From NCBI RefSeq assembly GCF_000208745.1, contig NC_030856.1, positions 5,045,376 to 5,109,375 on the forward strand: a stretch of DNA of 64,000 nt, given 5' to 3'. The stretch is from Theobroma cacao. Lineage: Eukaryota > Streptophyta > Magnoliopsida > Malvales > Malvaceae. This document shows, in pieces, positions 1 through 11,557 of this stretch (position 1 is its first letter; each line of letters opens with the position of its first letter). The position numbers and the translations under genes were made by a program. The notes under the pieces were generated by a model, which had not been told where the DNA came from, made no database searches, and saw nothing but the letters and a program-made list of their open reading frames with translations.

Positions 1-235
1 TTCGGCACTTCCTTCCATACAAAGCCTTGTATGGTGCCATCCCAATACTAGACTGAAAACTGTTATTATACGCGAACTCCACCAATGGCAAATGTCTGTT
101 CTAACTCCCAATAAAGTCAATGGCATAAGCCCGTAACATATCCTCTAAGGTCTGAATTGTCCTTTCGGATTGACCATCCATTTGTGGGTGAAAAGTAGTG
201 TTAAATTTCAATTTGGTTCCGAGAACTTCTTGAAA
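1..235 (-). mobile_element. Ty3/gypsy integrase fragment (Tekay/Del type, dead)
   Basis: Read on the minus strand this encodes the C-terminal part of a plant chromovirus integrase core: FHPQMDGQSERTIQTLEDML, then [15 protein letters not shown] and [14 protein letters not shown]. The catalytic glutamate lies in the QSERTIQ stretch, which matches the family. A stop/frame break falls between AIDFIGS and NRHLPLVEF, where an intact copy has a continuous frame, so the copy is dead. It is cut by the window edge. No gag, protease or reverse transcriptase is seen beside it. Confidence 0.85.
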
Positions 236-425
236 TTTTCACTTCCTATCATTAAATTATACTCCAAATAGTTAATCTTGGTAAAAAATTTCACTCCATG
301 ATCAAATTATTATCTTAGGTGGCAAAATGATGATTTTTGCCCCTGAACATCAAAATTTTCGATTTTACCCCAAATGAACCCTCAAACTCCGAACAATCAT
401 TTTTAGTCATTCCTTGACTCCGAAA
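236..425 (-). mobile_element. Internal piece of a Tekay/Del-type LTR
   Basis: The reverse complement is closely similar over about 190 bp to the LTR at 51,480-54,584 (its part near 51,655-51,850), including the shared word GATCATGGAGTGAAATTT. It directly abuts the integrase fragment, but in the order LTR then integrase, which is not the order of an intact element. This is therefore a rearranged remnant. Confidence 0.75.
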
Positions 426-449
426 AGGCTCTCTTCTCCCATTATTAGA

Positions 450-805
450 GTGTCTTGACATACATTGGAGAAAAAATGGGTAACACTAATTTGACATTAT
501 TCTTTCAAGAGGTGAACAAAACTGCTCAAATTAATTTAATGTTACATTAAATAGTATGAAAGAATGCTAAGTCTTCCCCTATTCTTTGATAATTTGCTCT
601 ACTATAGGAGGACCTCATCTACAAGCTAACAACGTAGTGGAAAATTTTTTGTTTTCCAAAACTACTGAGCTTAAATCCATCCCAGCTTGCGCAGAACAGC
701 AATCCCACAATCTTGTGTAATAGCCTTCAGTAGTCCACCTTGGCATCATGCGTCCTCCTTGCTACAATTGATATGACAGCACAACTAGACCACCGTTTAG
801 TAGCC
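450..805. repeat. Duplicated 3' flank of the poly(A) polymerase gene
   Basis: This stretch is about 90% similar by eye to 5,280-5,630, the region just downstream of the stop codon of the minus-strand TRF4/5-like gene. Shared landmarks are TTAAATAGTATGAAAGAATG, GGAGGACCTCATCT and GACAGCACAACTAGACCACC, in the same order and orientation. Only the 3' flank is copied; no coding exon of that gene accompanies it. Confidence 0.8.
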
Positions 806-1009
806 AGGCTTTACAGCTAAACTTATCAAATGACATGCCAGCTGATACTAAAATCACACTGCTCATATCACTGAAAACCAAATTGATGCATTTGACTATT
901 TCTGGACATGCGAAATCAAAAGGCCAACCCTTGCCCCACCAAAGAATGTCCATAGCATAGCAGGAAACCAGTGAGAAATAATCTGAGGGGAAAAGATTTA
1001 AAAGAATAA

Positions 1010-1105
1010 TCCTGGCTTGTAGAAAACAGACAATCCAAAATCAGTGGCCTTGAGGGCAGCATCTTCGTCAACAGTATCAAACCAGAAGTCCTCAGGCTTA
1101 AGATC
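1010..1105 (-). pseudogene. Protein-kinase exon fragment (CDPK-like)
   Basis: On the minus strand one frame reads [11 protein letters not shown], then [20 protein letters not shown], then a stop a few codons later. This is the catalytic loop (DLKPEN, here D in place of N) and the DFG loop of a calcium-dependent protein kinase, whose usual form ends DFGLSVFFKPG. Neither the N-terminal lobe nor the C-terminal lobe and EF hands are visible on either side, so this is an isolated exon relic. A small retained exon of a gene spliced over a longer distance is less likely. It abuts the duplicated 3' flank of the poly(A) polymerase gene, which suggests that both arrived in one rearrangement. Confidence 0.7.
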
Positions 1106-1110
1106 ATTTT

Positions 1111-2788
1111 TGGATAATTATTGTCTTTGTCCTCATCATTTTGTGTATTAGATTAAATTCAAATTCACCTTTCTAAATTTATGTTCTTAACATAGCATAA
1201 ATGAAAATTGATATAACCTTAGAACTTTTAATAAAAAACTATATGACAGTGTAACCAATTCATAAGGAAACAAGAAATCAACAAACTGGTTTCAGCATAC
1301 TCATATAGGACAGGATTTACATGGAACCTATTCAGCAAACTGATACCAAATGCTAACAAATTATTGAACATATTCAGCAAAACCAAATTAAACCCAAAAA
1401 AGGAAAAAAAACTTCAAACCAACAGGATTACAACAATTAACCATTCTCCAACGGCCTAAATGAAATGGGAGATTTTCACCACATCGTCCTCCCTCTGCAT
1501 CTAATGCCAACTTGTATCGATTCCATGGAAACTCCATCTTCACGTTCAGTCACAATGAAATTTCTCTTAAATTCAAAAGCCCTAGAGTGAGAAAGAGAGA
1601 AGACAAGAGAAAATGATTGGGAAAAACCTAAAGGTAGATGAAATTTGTGAGAGGTTTTAGGAAATTGGGATTTGAAGAGAGGGAGAGTCAGATGATTTCA
1701 TTGATATGAATAAGAGAAATAAGAAATTCAAAATTTTTTTGGTGACAAAAGAATGAGGATTTAAAATTGGAGAAAAGAGTATAGAGAAGTGTTTGGGCAA
1801 AAATCAACAAAAATATTTGAATGAATAGAAAATGATTTTTTTTTCAACCCTTCAGTTGCCATCAACAGTTGTTTGCTTAATACACTTTATTAGTGTAGTT
1901 AAATGAAATTATTTAAGTGTTATTTAAAAATATTTAAATGCATTATTCTAAGTGCAACTAAAAAAATGCAGCCAAAGTCTCAAAATGCTGCAGTGTAATC
2001 CAATTTTAACACTACAAAAAAATTGACTTTTTCCTATGAAATTTCAAAGAAAAAGCTGTCAAAAATTTTGTCGCTGAAAATGTAGTAAGCCATGCCAATG
2101 GAAAAAAACTTAAAAATTCTATCGATAAAACTTTGAAATTACAAATGGAAAATTTGATTGAGAAAGGCAAAAAAATGGTCAGACAATTAGGCTAATCGAT
2201 TGGTAATTATAATCAAATCCGTCAAAAACTATTGAATTTACTTGGGGAATTTTGTCGGTGATGAGGTGTTAATTACTTATGGACTTCCATCGATTTGTCC
2301 AATAAAATTAATAAAAATCATCTTAAATAATCTCTTTCTCATCTCGACTCAAAATTCAAATGCACAATTCATAACAAAAGTTAGTATTGAAATATGAAAC
2401 AAAAATTTAACTTGAAATTCAAATTAAAATCCATAAATATAGACTCGAGTATGATTCATGGATACTTACAGTTATAACTTTTGGTTACTTTTCATGTAAT
2501 AAATAATATAACATGATAATAAAAATAGCTAATATAAAACAAAACTGATAAAACTTCTTCTCACAATTTTTATATCTTTTAATTTTTTATTGTTTATTAA
2601 AACGTTTTGTTATGTAACATTTATGTCTCCACTCTATGAAGATTTCTCGTTCCAAATCCCAAAAACCCAACAATGCCTTGGAATCAAAGTTTAGGATAAT
2701 GATTTCTTTAATACCATGGGATACAATTGCAAATGACAAAGGTAATATTTTTTTAATATTTATTGATAAAACTTAATTTTCAACCTTC
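1111..2788. other. Intergenic, AT-rich, no gene recognised
   Basis: I see no open frame with recognisable protein similarity. The sequence is AT-rich, with short A and T runs. The stretch near 1,440-1,600 reads on the minus strand as a short open frame (MEFPWNRYKLALDAEGG) that I do not recognise and that soon closes. It may be an exon of the same relic as the kinase fragment, but nothing supports this. Confidence 0.5.
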
Positions 2789-3145
2789 CTAATAAAGAGA
2801 AGGAGAGGGCGAAACATCTTTGTTAACTAAAGTGCACTTATTCCATACTTGTGCACCCCTTGATAAAATCACCGATGTATCATTGTTCTTAAATAGAGGA
2901 TTTTTAAGAGTTTTCTTGATTAATGCATCATGACAAAAATGACCAAGTCCTATCAACTCAATGCAACAATTATCCGTAACAATTCCAGTCTTGAATATAC
3001 TTGCAAAAACTTCATCGACGCAATGCAATGTCATTTTAGTTTCACAGTTATTTGCCTTGATGGGATCAACATCACGAGCCATGACTGCTCCACTTGCCAT
3101 AATAACCAAAACTCCAAAAACAACATAAATATTGAAACTTGCCAT
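2789..3145 (-). CDS. Small secreted six-cysteine peptide, ECA1/prolamin-like (DD11-like)
   Basis: The 118-residue single-exon protein starts with a hydrophobic signal peptide (residues 1-23, ending near VMAR) and continues as a cysteine-patterned domain with Cys34, 42, 60, 61, 71 and 104. The adjacent CC pair and the motifs MTLHCVDEVF, DNCCIELIGLGHFCHDAL and NPLFKN are those of the prolamin-like (ECA1 gametogenesis-related, DUF1278) family, closest in my judgement to the DOWN-REGULATED IN DIF1 11 type. Such peptides are secreted by female gametophyte cells; that role is family knowledge and is not shown here. The frame is intact, a TATA box lies about 85 bp upstream, and two 177-bp tandem units follow further upstream. 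The short Ser/Pro C-terminal tail is not part of the domain. Confidence 0.85.
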   Translation of the reverse strand: MASFNIYVVFGVLVIMASGAVMARDVDPIKANNCETKMTLHCVDEVFASIFKTGIVTDNCCIELIGLGHFCHDALIKKTLKNPLFKNNDTSVILSRGAQVWNKCTLVNKDVSPSPSLY

Positions 3146-3230
3146 TGTGACTCAAGGAGGAATGATGTCTCTTGTTTTGGTTGGCAGAATACTTTGGTAC
3201 TGCTGCAAGAATTAGTTTGCCTAGAAAATG

Positions 3231-3242
3231 TTTATTTATAGG
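3231..3242 (-). promoter_or_regulatory. TATA box of the ECA1-like gene
   Basis: The minus strand reads CCTATAAATAAA about 85-95 bp upstream of the start codon at 3,145. This position implies a transcription start near 3,205 and a 5' leader of about 60 bases. The placement is inferred from sequence only. Confidence 0.6.
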
Positions 3243-3273
3243 ACAACCATGAAGAAGGAGAGACTAAGATGTA

Positions 3274-3627
3274 TTAAAAAACGTTTCAATGAGATTCCAG
3301 ATACAATAGCATTAAGTTTTTCCGTTTATGAATTACTTTGTTGAATCTTAAGCTACAAGAGTTTCTTACTAAGTACAATATTAGTGATTGCAGTTTTCAG
3401 AATGTTTAAAATGAGAATTATATTAATTTCAAAACAAAATTTCTGGCAAGTTAAAAACGTTTTGATGAGATTTCAAATACAATAGCATTAAGTTTTTCAG
3501 TTTATGAATTAATTTGTTGAATCTTAAACTACAATAGTTTCTTAAGGAGTATAATATTAGCAATTTCAGTTTTCAGAATGTTTAAAATGAGAGTTACATT
3601 AATTTAAAACCAAAAATTTCTGGCAAG
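3274..3627. repeat. Two tandem 177-bp units in the promoter of the ECA1-like gene
   Basis: Unit 1 begins at 3,274 and unit 2 at 3,451. Both run from TTAAAAA(A)CGTTT to TTTCTGGCAAG and share CAATAGCATTAAGTTTTTC and TTCAGAATGTTTAAAATGAG. They lie 130-480 bp upstream of the minus-strand start codon, inside the presumed promoter, and differ at scattered positions, so the duplication is not very recent. Confidence 0.85.
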
Positions 3628-4050
3628 TTTTCAGAATGTTTGATAGTTTGCGGCATTAATGCAGCAAAAATGAAAGAAAAACTAAGAGATAGTCATCTCT
3701 CATTTTATAAATCTTATTCCTTTTTTCAATATTCGAGTTTGAGAATCTCAAATCGAAATTTAAGTTCTTAACAAGTTAAAAAATTATGAAGGATACAAAA
3801 GTAAACTTGGAAAAAGATTGCTTTTACTTTCACAAGAAATAAAACTTTAGGAAAAGAAAAAATAAATGTTAAAAGAATCTTAATTAGCAAGTAATAAGTT
3901 GAGTTGGACTTATACTAGGAGAAGGAACAAGTATTCCGGATTTCAAGGCTTCAACACGTATAAACACTATCCCCCAGCTGAAACCCCCATGCAAAGGAAG
4001 CAGAGAATGGCGCCAATGGTGAAGAAGCTTAGAAGCAGAAGGGAAAATCT
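3628..4050. other. Intergenic between ECA1-like gene and F-box pseudogene
   Basis: The sequence is AT-rich. Part of it, near 3,640, repeats the end of the tandem unit above (TTTTCAGAATGTTTGA). No coding signal is recognised. Confidence 0.5.
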
Positions 4051-5103
4051 ATGGTACAACTACCTGATGATCTACTCGTAGAGATAATGGTTAGAATTCC
4101 ACCAAAATCTATAGTAAGTTTTTGATGTCTTTCCAAATCCTGGAACGCTTTACTTACAAGCCCTAATTTCGTCAAGATGCACCTCAACCATATCAAAGAG
4201 AACAAATTCAATGATATGGAGCGACTTATTCTCTCTTCTACATATTCTCTTCAATCAATGAGCTACGAAGCACATAACAAAACATCGTCCAAGCTTGATT
4301 TTCCCCTGATATATTTAGAGAAGAAGAGAAAACATCATCTTGAGCTTTTAGGTTATTGCAACGGCTTGTTGTGCCTAGCTGTGCCAAGGAAACTCTTATC
4401 TTATGGAATCCAAGTATGAGAGAGTTTAAGGACCTACCCCTTTCTTGCCTTTTGGATAAGGGTATGATCACTCTTCTGATGATTACAAACTCATAAGATT
4501 TAATTATGTTATAAATAGGAAAAATTCATCAAAAACCCCCTTTGAGATCTAGTCACTAAAATCTAATACTTGGAAAAGAATCTAAAGCTTTCCTCTTCCT
4601 ATAATCTTTTCCGGAAATTCAATTTCAGGGACTCTTGTTGATGGGGTCCTCTATTGGAATGTGATATATTTCTATTCAGATATTATTCGACGTAAGACTC
4701 TTGGATTTGATCAACATCTGAGAAATTTGAGGCCTTGCCACCACCTATTGATGCAACAGAGAGACGTGATTTTACATTGTTGGTGATTGGAGGATGCCTA
4801 GGTTTGGCTCAAAATCTTGCAAGGGGTAGCATAGAGATGTGGAAGCTGGAAAAGGATAACACGAAACAGAGTTGGATAAAATTCATGACAATTATGAATA
4901 TGAAAACAATGCCATATCCACATGGTTTGGTGCCAACATGCATTACGAAAAATGAAGTCCTCATTGCTTATAGCGAATATGTGCGTTTCTTTGTAATGGA
5001 TGGAAAGCCCAGAAAACTTCAATTATATGATCCGATCAAGGGCACATTTAGAAGACTAAAAGTTGGTGGTACAAGGCATCAAGCAATAACTCCATATTTT
5101 TAA
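4051..5103 (+). pseudogene. F-box / F-box-associated protein pseudogene
   Basis: From the ATG at 4,051 the frame reads MVQLPDDLLVEIMVRIPPKS, a clear F-box, then IVSF, a TGA at the place where the family has an Arg codon (SFRC), then CLSKSWNALLTSPNFVKMHL. The F-box-associated region follows in pieces and in more than one frame: LLGYCNGLLCLAV, then after a frame change LILWNPSMREFKDLPLS and YKLIRFNYV, then further stops, and finally an open stretch (4,735-5,103) with GSIEMWKLEKDN and KPRKLQLYDPIKGTFRRLKV, ending at TAA. Intact relatives are about 370-400 residues, so nearly full length is present but broken by at least one nonsense change and several frameshifts. An intact protein would have been the substrate receptor of an SCF ubiquitin ligase. 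Confidence 0.85.
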
Positions 5104-5669
5104 AAAGAAATTTTAGGTTAGGGAAAAAGGGAATATACCATACCTCGGAGCCTTCTTTTCACATTTCCTAATCTACATTTTGCCCTAGAATAAGATAGCC
5201 AGCCGCAATAATAAGACTGATAAGTATTGAGAGAGAATGAGGGAGATAAGGTGCACTCCAAAATGGCTCTGTTCTTCCAATATCACAGTGCCTCAATATA
5301 CATTGGAAAAAAAAAAAGGGTAATGTGAACAAAACTGTTTTAATTAATTTAATGTTCCATTAAATAGTATGAAAGAATGCTAAGATTCTTCCCCTATTCT
5401 TTGATAATTTGCTCAACTATAGGAGGACCTCATCTGCAAGCTAACAAAGTAGTGGAAAAGTTTTTGTTAGCCAGAACTACTGAGCTTAAATCCATTCAAG
5501 CCTGCACAGAACAGCAATCCTACAATCTTGTATGATAGCCTTCAGTAGTACATCTTGACATCATGCTTCATCCTCGCTGCAATTGATATGACAGCACAAC
5601 TAGACCACCGTTTAGTGGCCAGACTGATTCTTGAATGATTTAAGCTGACAACGCAAGGGTTTGATTATT
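5104..5669. other. 3' flank of the TRF4/5-like gene (source of the 450-805 copy)
   Basis: This holds no gene. Its 5,280-5,630 part lies just beyond the stop codon of the minus-strand poly(A) polymerase gene, probably its 3' UTR and downstream flank, and is repeated at 450-805. Confidence 0.6.
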
Positions 5670-8600
5670 CTAGCGACTCCAAGAGGAACTACCACCATGA
5701 CGACCAAAACCATTGGCATCATTATGGTAACCTTTCTTCCTTGTACTCTTTTCTTTCTTAAAAACTGTTTCTTCATGCCAGACCTTTCTTGCATCACCAT
5801 TTTCTTTTACCTTTTTCTTTTTGGATCTTTCTTTGGAAGCAGATTTCCTCTTTCTTCCAGAGGATTGAGCACTAACATCTACATCAACACCATCTCCTCG
5901 AGGCAGTGGTTCTTCATCATCCAACTGCCAATTGCACAAAATGTCCTGCTGCTCTCCATACAATGGCTGTAAAGGCTCCCCAGCTCCAGGAAGCAAGCTA
6001 CTAAAAGTGACACCACCACTAGATCCTCCTTTGCGCTCGAGCAAAACTGGATCTGGTCTAATTATGGTACCAAGAATGCTTCTGTTGGGGCCCAGAGACA
6101 AGATGGCCTTCGGATTAGTCAAGGTACTAAGAGCCATCCCAAAAGCTGATCTAATCTGCATGACAATACATTATATTCTCACTAAGAGTTTTGATAGAGC
6201 CAAACAAATTCCTCACTTCAAACCTTACATAAAAGGTTGTGATGACTAAAACATGAAAGCCAACCTCATCTAACTTGTCCTACCAGGCACCGAAACCTAA
6301 AAGTCAACTATCCTTTAGAAACTCAGTTATTTATTGCATGAAATGGGAATAGTAATTGTGCCTGTGGGTTGAGGGGGGAAGAGGGTAGCAATGAGTATAA
6401 GGTCTTTCCCCCTTAAAATACAGTGACAAGAAAGAGATAATCGGTAACCTGGATAAAGTTAAATGAATTCTTCCCGATGTCATTGTCTGGAGCCTGTTTC
6501 ATTAAAGAAGGGATCAATAAAAATGAATTGAAAAAACACTAGCACATCAAAGGAAGCATGACTATTGCAAGTATGGAAGGCTGTGATTGCCAGTAACATT
6601 CCACAAATTAGGATACAACAAGTAACAATATTCAAGGCAACCTGTGGATCCTCAATGGAGATGAGAAACGGCCGTCCTTTGTTTGAAAACCTAAATGAGA
6701 ATCAAACCAAAAAGAAGAATATGCAATTTTAGTCACCATATATTAAGAGCAGATGATCACTTTGTCATGAAGAAAAAATTTTCCTTTTACCCTCTGCTAC
6801 TCTTCAAGAAGAAAGTGCCTCCTCTCCCATTGCAAGACACACCAACATCCGCAGTGTTCAATTTGCGTCCATAAAAATCAAAAAAGTGTACCTAGTTTCC
6901 AAAAACACATTTGTGAAAATGCATGTCTGCTTTTCTTTTCTGTTTTATTCTTTTATTGCAAAAGGTTCAGATTAAAAGAGCAGCAAAAGAGAAAAGTACA
7001 GTGTCTAAGAACGCATACCAAGAGAATCCCCAAGTTATGTTCTTGATAAGCTTGGGATTCATGCAGACTCTGAAGCACAAAAAGGTATATTATAGGTTAG
7101 GCAACACCGATTAAACCAGACGAAGAAAGAAAGGTGCTACAGAGTCCAATGCATTATCCAAAATCTGAAAATGCTTATTCTACTCTCTATCGTTCATTAT
7201 TTTATTCAAATTCTTAAAAGCAGAAGTAGCATGGATATCAGCCTGGGTATAAGTAACATAACTCGTCTTTGCTTATTAGAGTGAGCTCATTGGGGCCAAG
7301 CAGAAGCAAGTGCACATACTGCCTGTAGCTCATATTGAAAATTTGAATACATTGAGAATTTTGCTTACCTGCAACATGGCCATGAGCATTGCAAGGAGAG
7401 CATATGAACCTATTCCACCTGAATATACCTGCATAGTTTCAATAGCATTTCAAATCAGGCACAGTATAACGACAATATTTTGAAGAAAAAGAAGAATGCT
7501 TCAGTATAATAATAATAAAAAAAGGCAAACTCAAACCTCATTCAGGTCTCTCTGTTGCAAAAATACTTTCAAAATCAAACACAATGGTCGTAATTGAGGC
7601 CATTTCAGTACCGCTTCCTAAGAGGACAACACATAAACACAGTTTAACTTAGTAAATACAAAGAAAAAAAATCCACAAAGATATAATCAAAAGGAAGCAG
7701 AGCTTCAATACACTAGAGAATTGCCAAAAAATGCCCTAAATTTATAAAACATGTAGAAGTCAAACCCAAAAACCGCTAAATGAAATACCAGAGCACAGGA
7801 AAGTCCATATTTGCAACAAACCTTGATAAAGTCAGCTGCTTTCGGTCCATTATCCACATCAAAGCTGCAGTATTGATCACCCAAATAAATATTAAATTCT
7901 GAGATAGCACTGTCAAATATCTAAATACTAATTTGAAATGTTGATTAGTTGCAATATGTAATATCCAAATACTTCAACTCTCCATTTTTCAAGGCACCCA
8001 AAACAAATCCCACAAAAATAACTTAAAACTCCTATCTTTTTAACTTCCAAAAGAGCCTTCTCGCTAAAGTTTCATAAGTGATTCAGACTTATATGATGAT
8101 ATTCATGCAAAATAAACTGTTACTAAAACAAAGTCAGCTATGTTTGGAGGCAAAAATAAACGATCTATTAGGTAAGACTTTCGGTTAAAAATATATGTAG
8201 AAAAGAAAAATGAAAAAAGTTGAAAACAAATATATATTCTAAGTGTATAATACACATTACAGATTCCAACCAATACAAAGATACCAAGCAAGTAGAAAAT
8301 GTAGCAAATTTGAAATTCAAATCAATCCAAAAGTAATGCAAGAGGAAACTAGAGCTACCTTATATCAAATGCAACACCACTTTTCTTTTCTACAAATTTA
8401 ACTATTGGCACACGAGCTTTTGCAATCACCTGATGAGATTTGAATTGTTAGATAAATATACTCTTTTGCATCAACAACATTTCTAAACAAAGAAAAATAC
8501 CTGCATCTTTTTTGCAATTCCCTTTTGAGATAATGCCCTGGAAAGAGCATGCAAACCAGTCTGTGGATTTTTTATACCTGACCCAAGAATCACAACCTAC

Positions 8601-10312
8601 ATACAGTATAAACAAATAACTATGAAACCAAAGCATACAGGCCAGGGGTGAAAATATATATACATATAAAAGCAGCCATGCTATCTTCTCTTTTATATTT
8701 CCAAAATTTTTTGGTCAGTTCTTTCCTTCCAATTCTTTTTTTTTTTTTCTTCATAAAGAAGGAATTTTATGCACTAGACTACATTACCCTAATGAAAAAC
8801 CACCCAATATGTAACACATGCTATAATATAAAAGGATTAGACTTTAACACAAATTGAGTTGCCGGGCATAAATTTTATGGGATAATAAAAAGCATAATAC
8901 TCACATCAATATCACTTGTTGGTAAATAAAGTCCTGTCCTGAATGACCCAAAAACTTCTGGCTGCAAAACAACAGTCTGTTACGTTTTGGCCTTATATAA
9001 TGTGTGTGCCTTTGTGTGTGAGAGAAAGAGAGAGGCAGCCAATTATACCCCGCATGCAGGCCATATGTATTTGATAACATCAAAAACAGAGTCTACAGCT
9101 GCATCACGTGCTGCTTGCTCTTCTGGAGTTGGGGATAAGAAATCACAGAAGTCCACTATCTCTGCAGTACAAAACATCAGTGGTAAAGTTTAAACTCTGC
9201 TTATGATGTATACACTTATTAAAATGGCATTTCATAATGTTCATCACCATCTACCATCTACAAGCACTCTATGCACTACAAACATAAATAATTTCAATAA
9301 AACAAAGCTACAATATATATTTAATCCTGCTCCAAAAATTTACAAGATAACACGAACAGAACTCAAAAACCTGAAGTACTTGATGGTTCATATGCCCATT
9401 GACTCCAGGTTACATACAATGACCAACAATCTATTACTCTTCACTGATAAATTTATGCACCACAATGACAACTAGACATGCAACTATCCATCATTTTTCT
9501 AGACAATCCTATTCACCAAACTAAGCCAGCCATAAAATCACAAAAATCAGAGTAACAAAGAGAAGAAGGCAGAACTTAAACTGAATCATCAATTACCAGC
9601 GCACAAACTAAGGCAAAGCCATGAATTTTATCACAGGATATCTCAATTGAAAAACTAAAAATTTCAATCCCAGCTATATTCATTACTAAAAGAAATGGCA
9701 TTGCAATATTTTCAAAAACAATTGAACTAATTTGACAGCAATAAAGCTAGTCCAATACTTTGAAAGAGGACCAAAAACTAAAATTCAACTAAGTTACATC
9801 ACCACATAGCAAATTCTAATCCTCAGAAAAAAATTGTAAGATTTCCCAGAAACCCAGCTAACTTAATGAAAAAAAAAATCAAAATATCCATATGAAAAGG
9901 CAAAAAATAAAACAAAGAACAAAGCTTAATTTTTCACCAAACCTTTATGCAACTGAAGCATTGGACTCTTAAACCTACTATTCCCACGAAACCACCACTC
10001 GTTCTCAAGCCTCGGCTCATCCACAACACCCGGCGTCTTCGGCTCCGGTTCATCCCAAGCCGAGACCGAAGCCTGAACTATCACCGGCTCAGCCGGGTCA
10101 TTAACATCAAGGGAGAAATAATCCGGCGCCGCCGAGTCCAAGGAGATGGAATTTTCAGCTGATAGAGAGATTTCGTTGCGGAAAACGGTGTAGGGTTCGA
10201 AAGGCGGTTCATTGAACGGCGGAGATTGGGCTGCAGGCAAAGAGGGGAGAGAAATTGGGGTTAGGGTCTCGTAGAGTATGGGTTGCGAACTGGTGGGAGT
10301 CTGGGGTTCCAT
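5670..10312 (-). CDS. TRL: Non-canonical poly(A) polymerase, TRF4/5 (PAPD5/7)-like
   Basis: Thirteen exons joined by GT-AG introns give one uninterrupted frame of 540 residues. Exons on the minus strand: 10312-9943, 9161-9049, 8961-8905, 8596-8501, 8429-8359, 7864-7822, 7617-7537, 7428-7369, 7069-7019, 6891-6791, 6690-6642, 6493-6449, 6155-5670; phases agree at every junction. The nucleotidyltransferase core is complete: FGSFRTGLYLPTSDID (residues 165-180) supplies the GS motif and the metal-binding Asp178 and Asp180, and GVAFDISFD supplies the third, Asp234. The PAP-associated domain includes LLVHFFDFYGRKL (near 313-325). The N-terminus (1-120) is Pro/Ser-rich and probably disordered; the C-terminus is Lys/Arg-rich and Gly/Ser-rich. 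Family members add short A-tails to nuclear RNAs, such as rRNA precursors, for exosome decay. The Arabidopsis relative (TRL, At5g53770) has similar length. The start is the first ATG, 370 bp before the first donor. Confidence 0.95.
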
Positions 10313-11035
10313 TGTTTCATGGAGGTGAAACGATCAGGGTTTTAGGATTGGGGAAATTAGGGTTTATAGATTTGGGCGGGTAGATTTGACGGGTTTAATG
10401 ATTATCGGCGTATGATTTATATTTTCTTTTATTTTCCTGATAATTTTGTTTTCTAAAAAATTAAAATTTACTATTTCAAAGAGGGCTTTCTTTTGTTCTT
10501 ATTTGTTAATTTAAGTAATTAATTAAAAGTTTCTATTAAAAACTTTTCAATTTATTTAATTTAATTCTGAATTATGACACTATTATCTTGTTTGAACTTT
10601 CAATCCATAAAAGAATTTTGTTTTTGTAAAATCACTTATTAACTATGAATTAATAATAACTTACTAATAAAAAAAATAAAATTTTAACTTATTTATTATT
10701 TTCTTTCATATTATTGTTTATTAATAAAATTAATCCTCAATAAAAAATTTCTATTTTGCCAAAAACTCCTGAAAAAATTTAAAATCCATTCTCGACTCTT
10801 CATTCTTTTTAAATATACAAAACCGTATTTATATCGACCACTTCAAAATAAATATAAATATGAAACATAAATATTTCACCTTAATATTTCTTACAACCCA
10901 AGTTAAATCCAAGCACTTAATTAATTTGGTAATTATAAATAAAAAAAAAGCCTTATTAAAAGCCTCCTAAGTGTAACCAAAAACCAAATTCCATTTACTA
11001 CAAGAACTAGGAGAAGCAACACTTACATATATACA
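10313..11035. other. Divergent intergenic region between TRL and the first RING gene
   Basis: This separates two genes transcribed away from each other. It is AT-rich beyond about 10,420. From about 10,700 it is the left part of the tandem duplication unit that contains the RING gene: the word AAATCCTCAATAAAN-AAATTTCTATTTT recurs near 12,220. Confidence 0.6.
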
Positions 11036-11043
11036 TATATAAA
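11036..11043 (+). promoter_or_regulatory. TATA box of RING-H2 gene 1
   Basis: TATATAAA lies 72 bp upstream of the ATG at 11,108, inside ACATATATACATATATAAATGG. At the paralogous position upstream of the copy at 13,580 this region has grown into a long TA microsatellite. Confidence 0.65.
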
Positions 11044-11107
11044 TGGAAACATAACTCAAGATTTCGATAGTGAAAACCGACAGATCAAAGCACAGAAAAA
11101 CAAAGCC

Positions 11108-11557
11108 ATGTCTCCTGATTTACTGGAAACATTAGTAGTGTATCTTGCTTTCGTCCTTTATGCCATAGGATTTGCCTTCTTTCTGTTCAGCATCTTGTTT
11201 CAATGCTGGGGTTTGTTCTTTAACAGAAACCGGAACCAGCAGGTTGATGTTGACTCATCAGCTGGTGATATCGAATCAGGTGAAACAAGTAATCCTCCTC
11301 CTCCTCCTCCGGTTCATGTTCTTTCAGCTATATCCGAAACCTGGTTACCGGATATTCCAGGAGCCAAGCCGCTGACCATGTATGCTGCTTCTGATGAATG
11401 TGCTATATGCCTGGAAGATTTCAAGGAGAAAGAGGTTTGCTGGGTTCTTGTCAAGTGTGACCATGTTTTCCATAAGCCTTGCGCAGAAGAATGGTTGAAG
11501 AGAAGCCTTTCATGCCCCCTTTGTCGAACCAATGCAACCTCTATCGTTAATGTGTAA
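11108..11557 (+). CDS. RING-H2 finger protein, small membrane-anchored (gene 1 of cluster)
   Basis: The single-exon, 149-residue protein has one hydrophobic span (about residues 9-34), a basic stop-transfer stretch (NRNRNQQ), a linker with a run of six prolines, and a C-terminal RING-H2 finger. The finger ligands are Cys98, Cys101, Cys117, His119, His122, Cys125, Cys136 and Cys139 (C-x2-C-x15-C-x-H-x2-H-x2-C-x10-C-x2-C), with Trp129 and Pro137 at the usual E2-contact positions. The architecture fits ATL-like E3 ubiquitin ligases in the endomembrane or plasma membrane, but I cannot identify the canonical GLD motif, so it is better called ATL-like. It is tandemly duplicated at 13,580, and part of its 3' end recurs at 18,188. 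Confidence 0.9.
   Translation: MSPDLLETLVVYLAFVLYAIGFAFFLFSILFQCWGLFFNRNRNQQVDVDSSAGDIESGETSNPPPPPPVHVLSAISETWLPDIPGAKPLTMYAASDECAICLEDFKEKEVCWVLVKCDHVFHKPCAEEWLKRSLSCPLCRTNATSIVNV

Noticed and set aside
2930..3241. Plus-strand open frame opposite the ECA1-like gene
   Set aside because: It is the antisense shadow of a well-supported secreted peptide gene.
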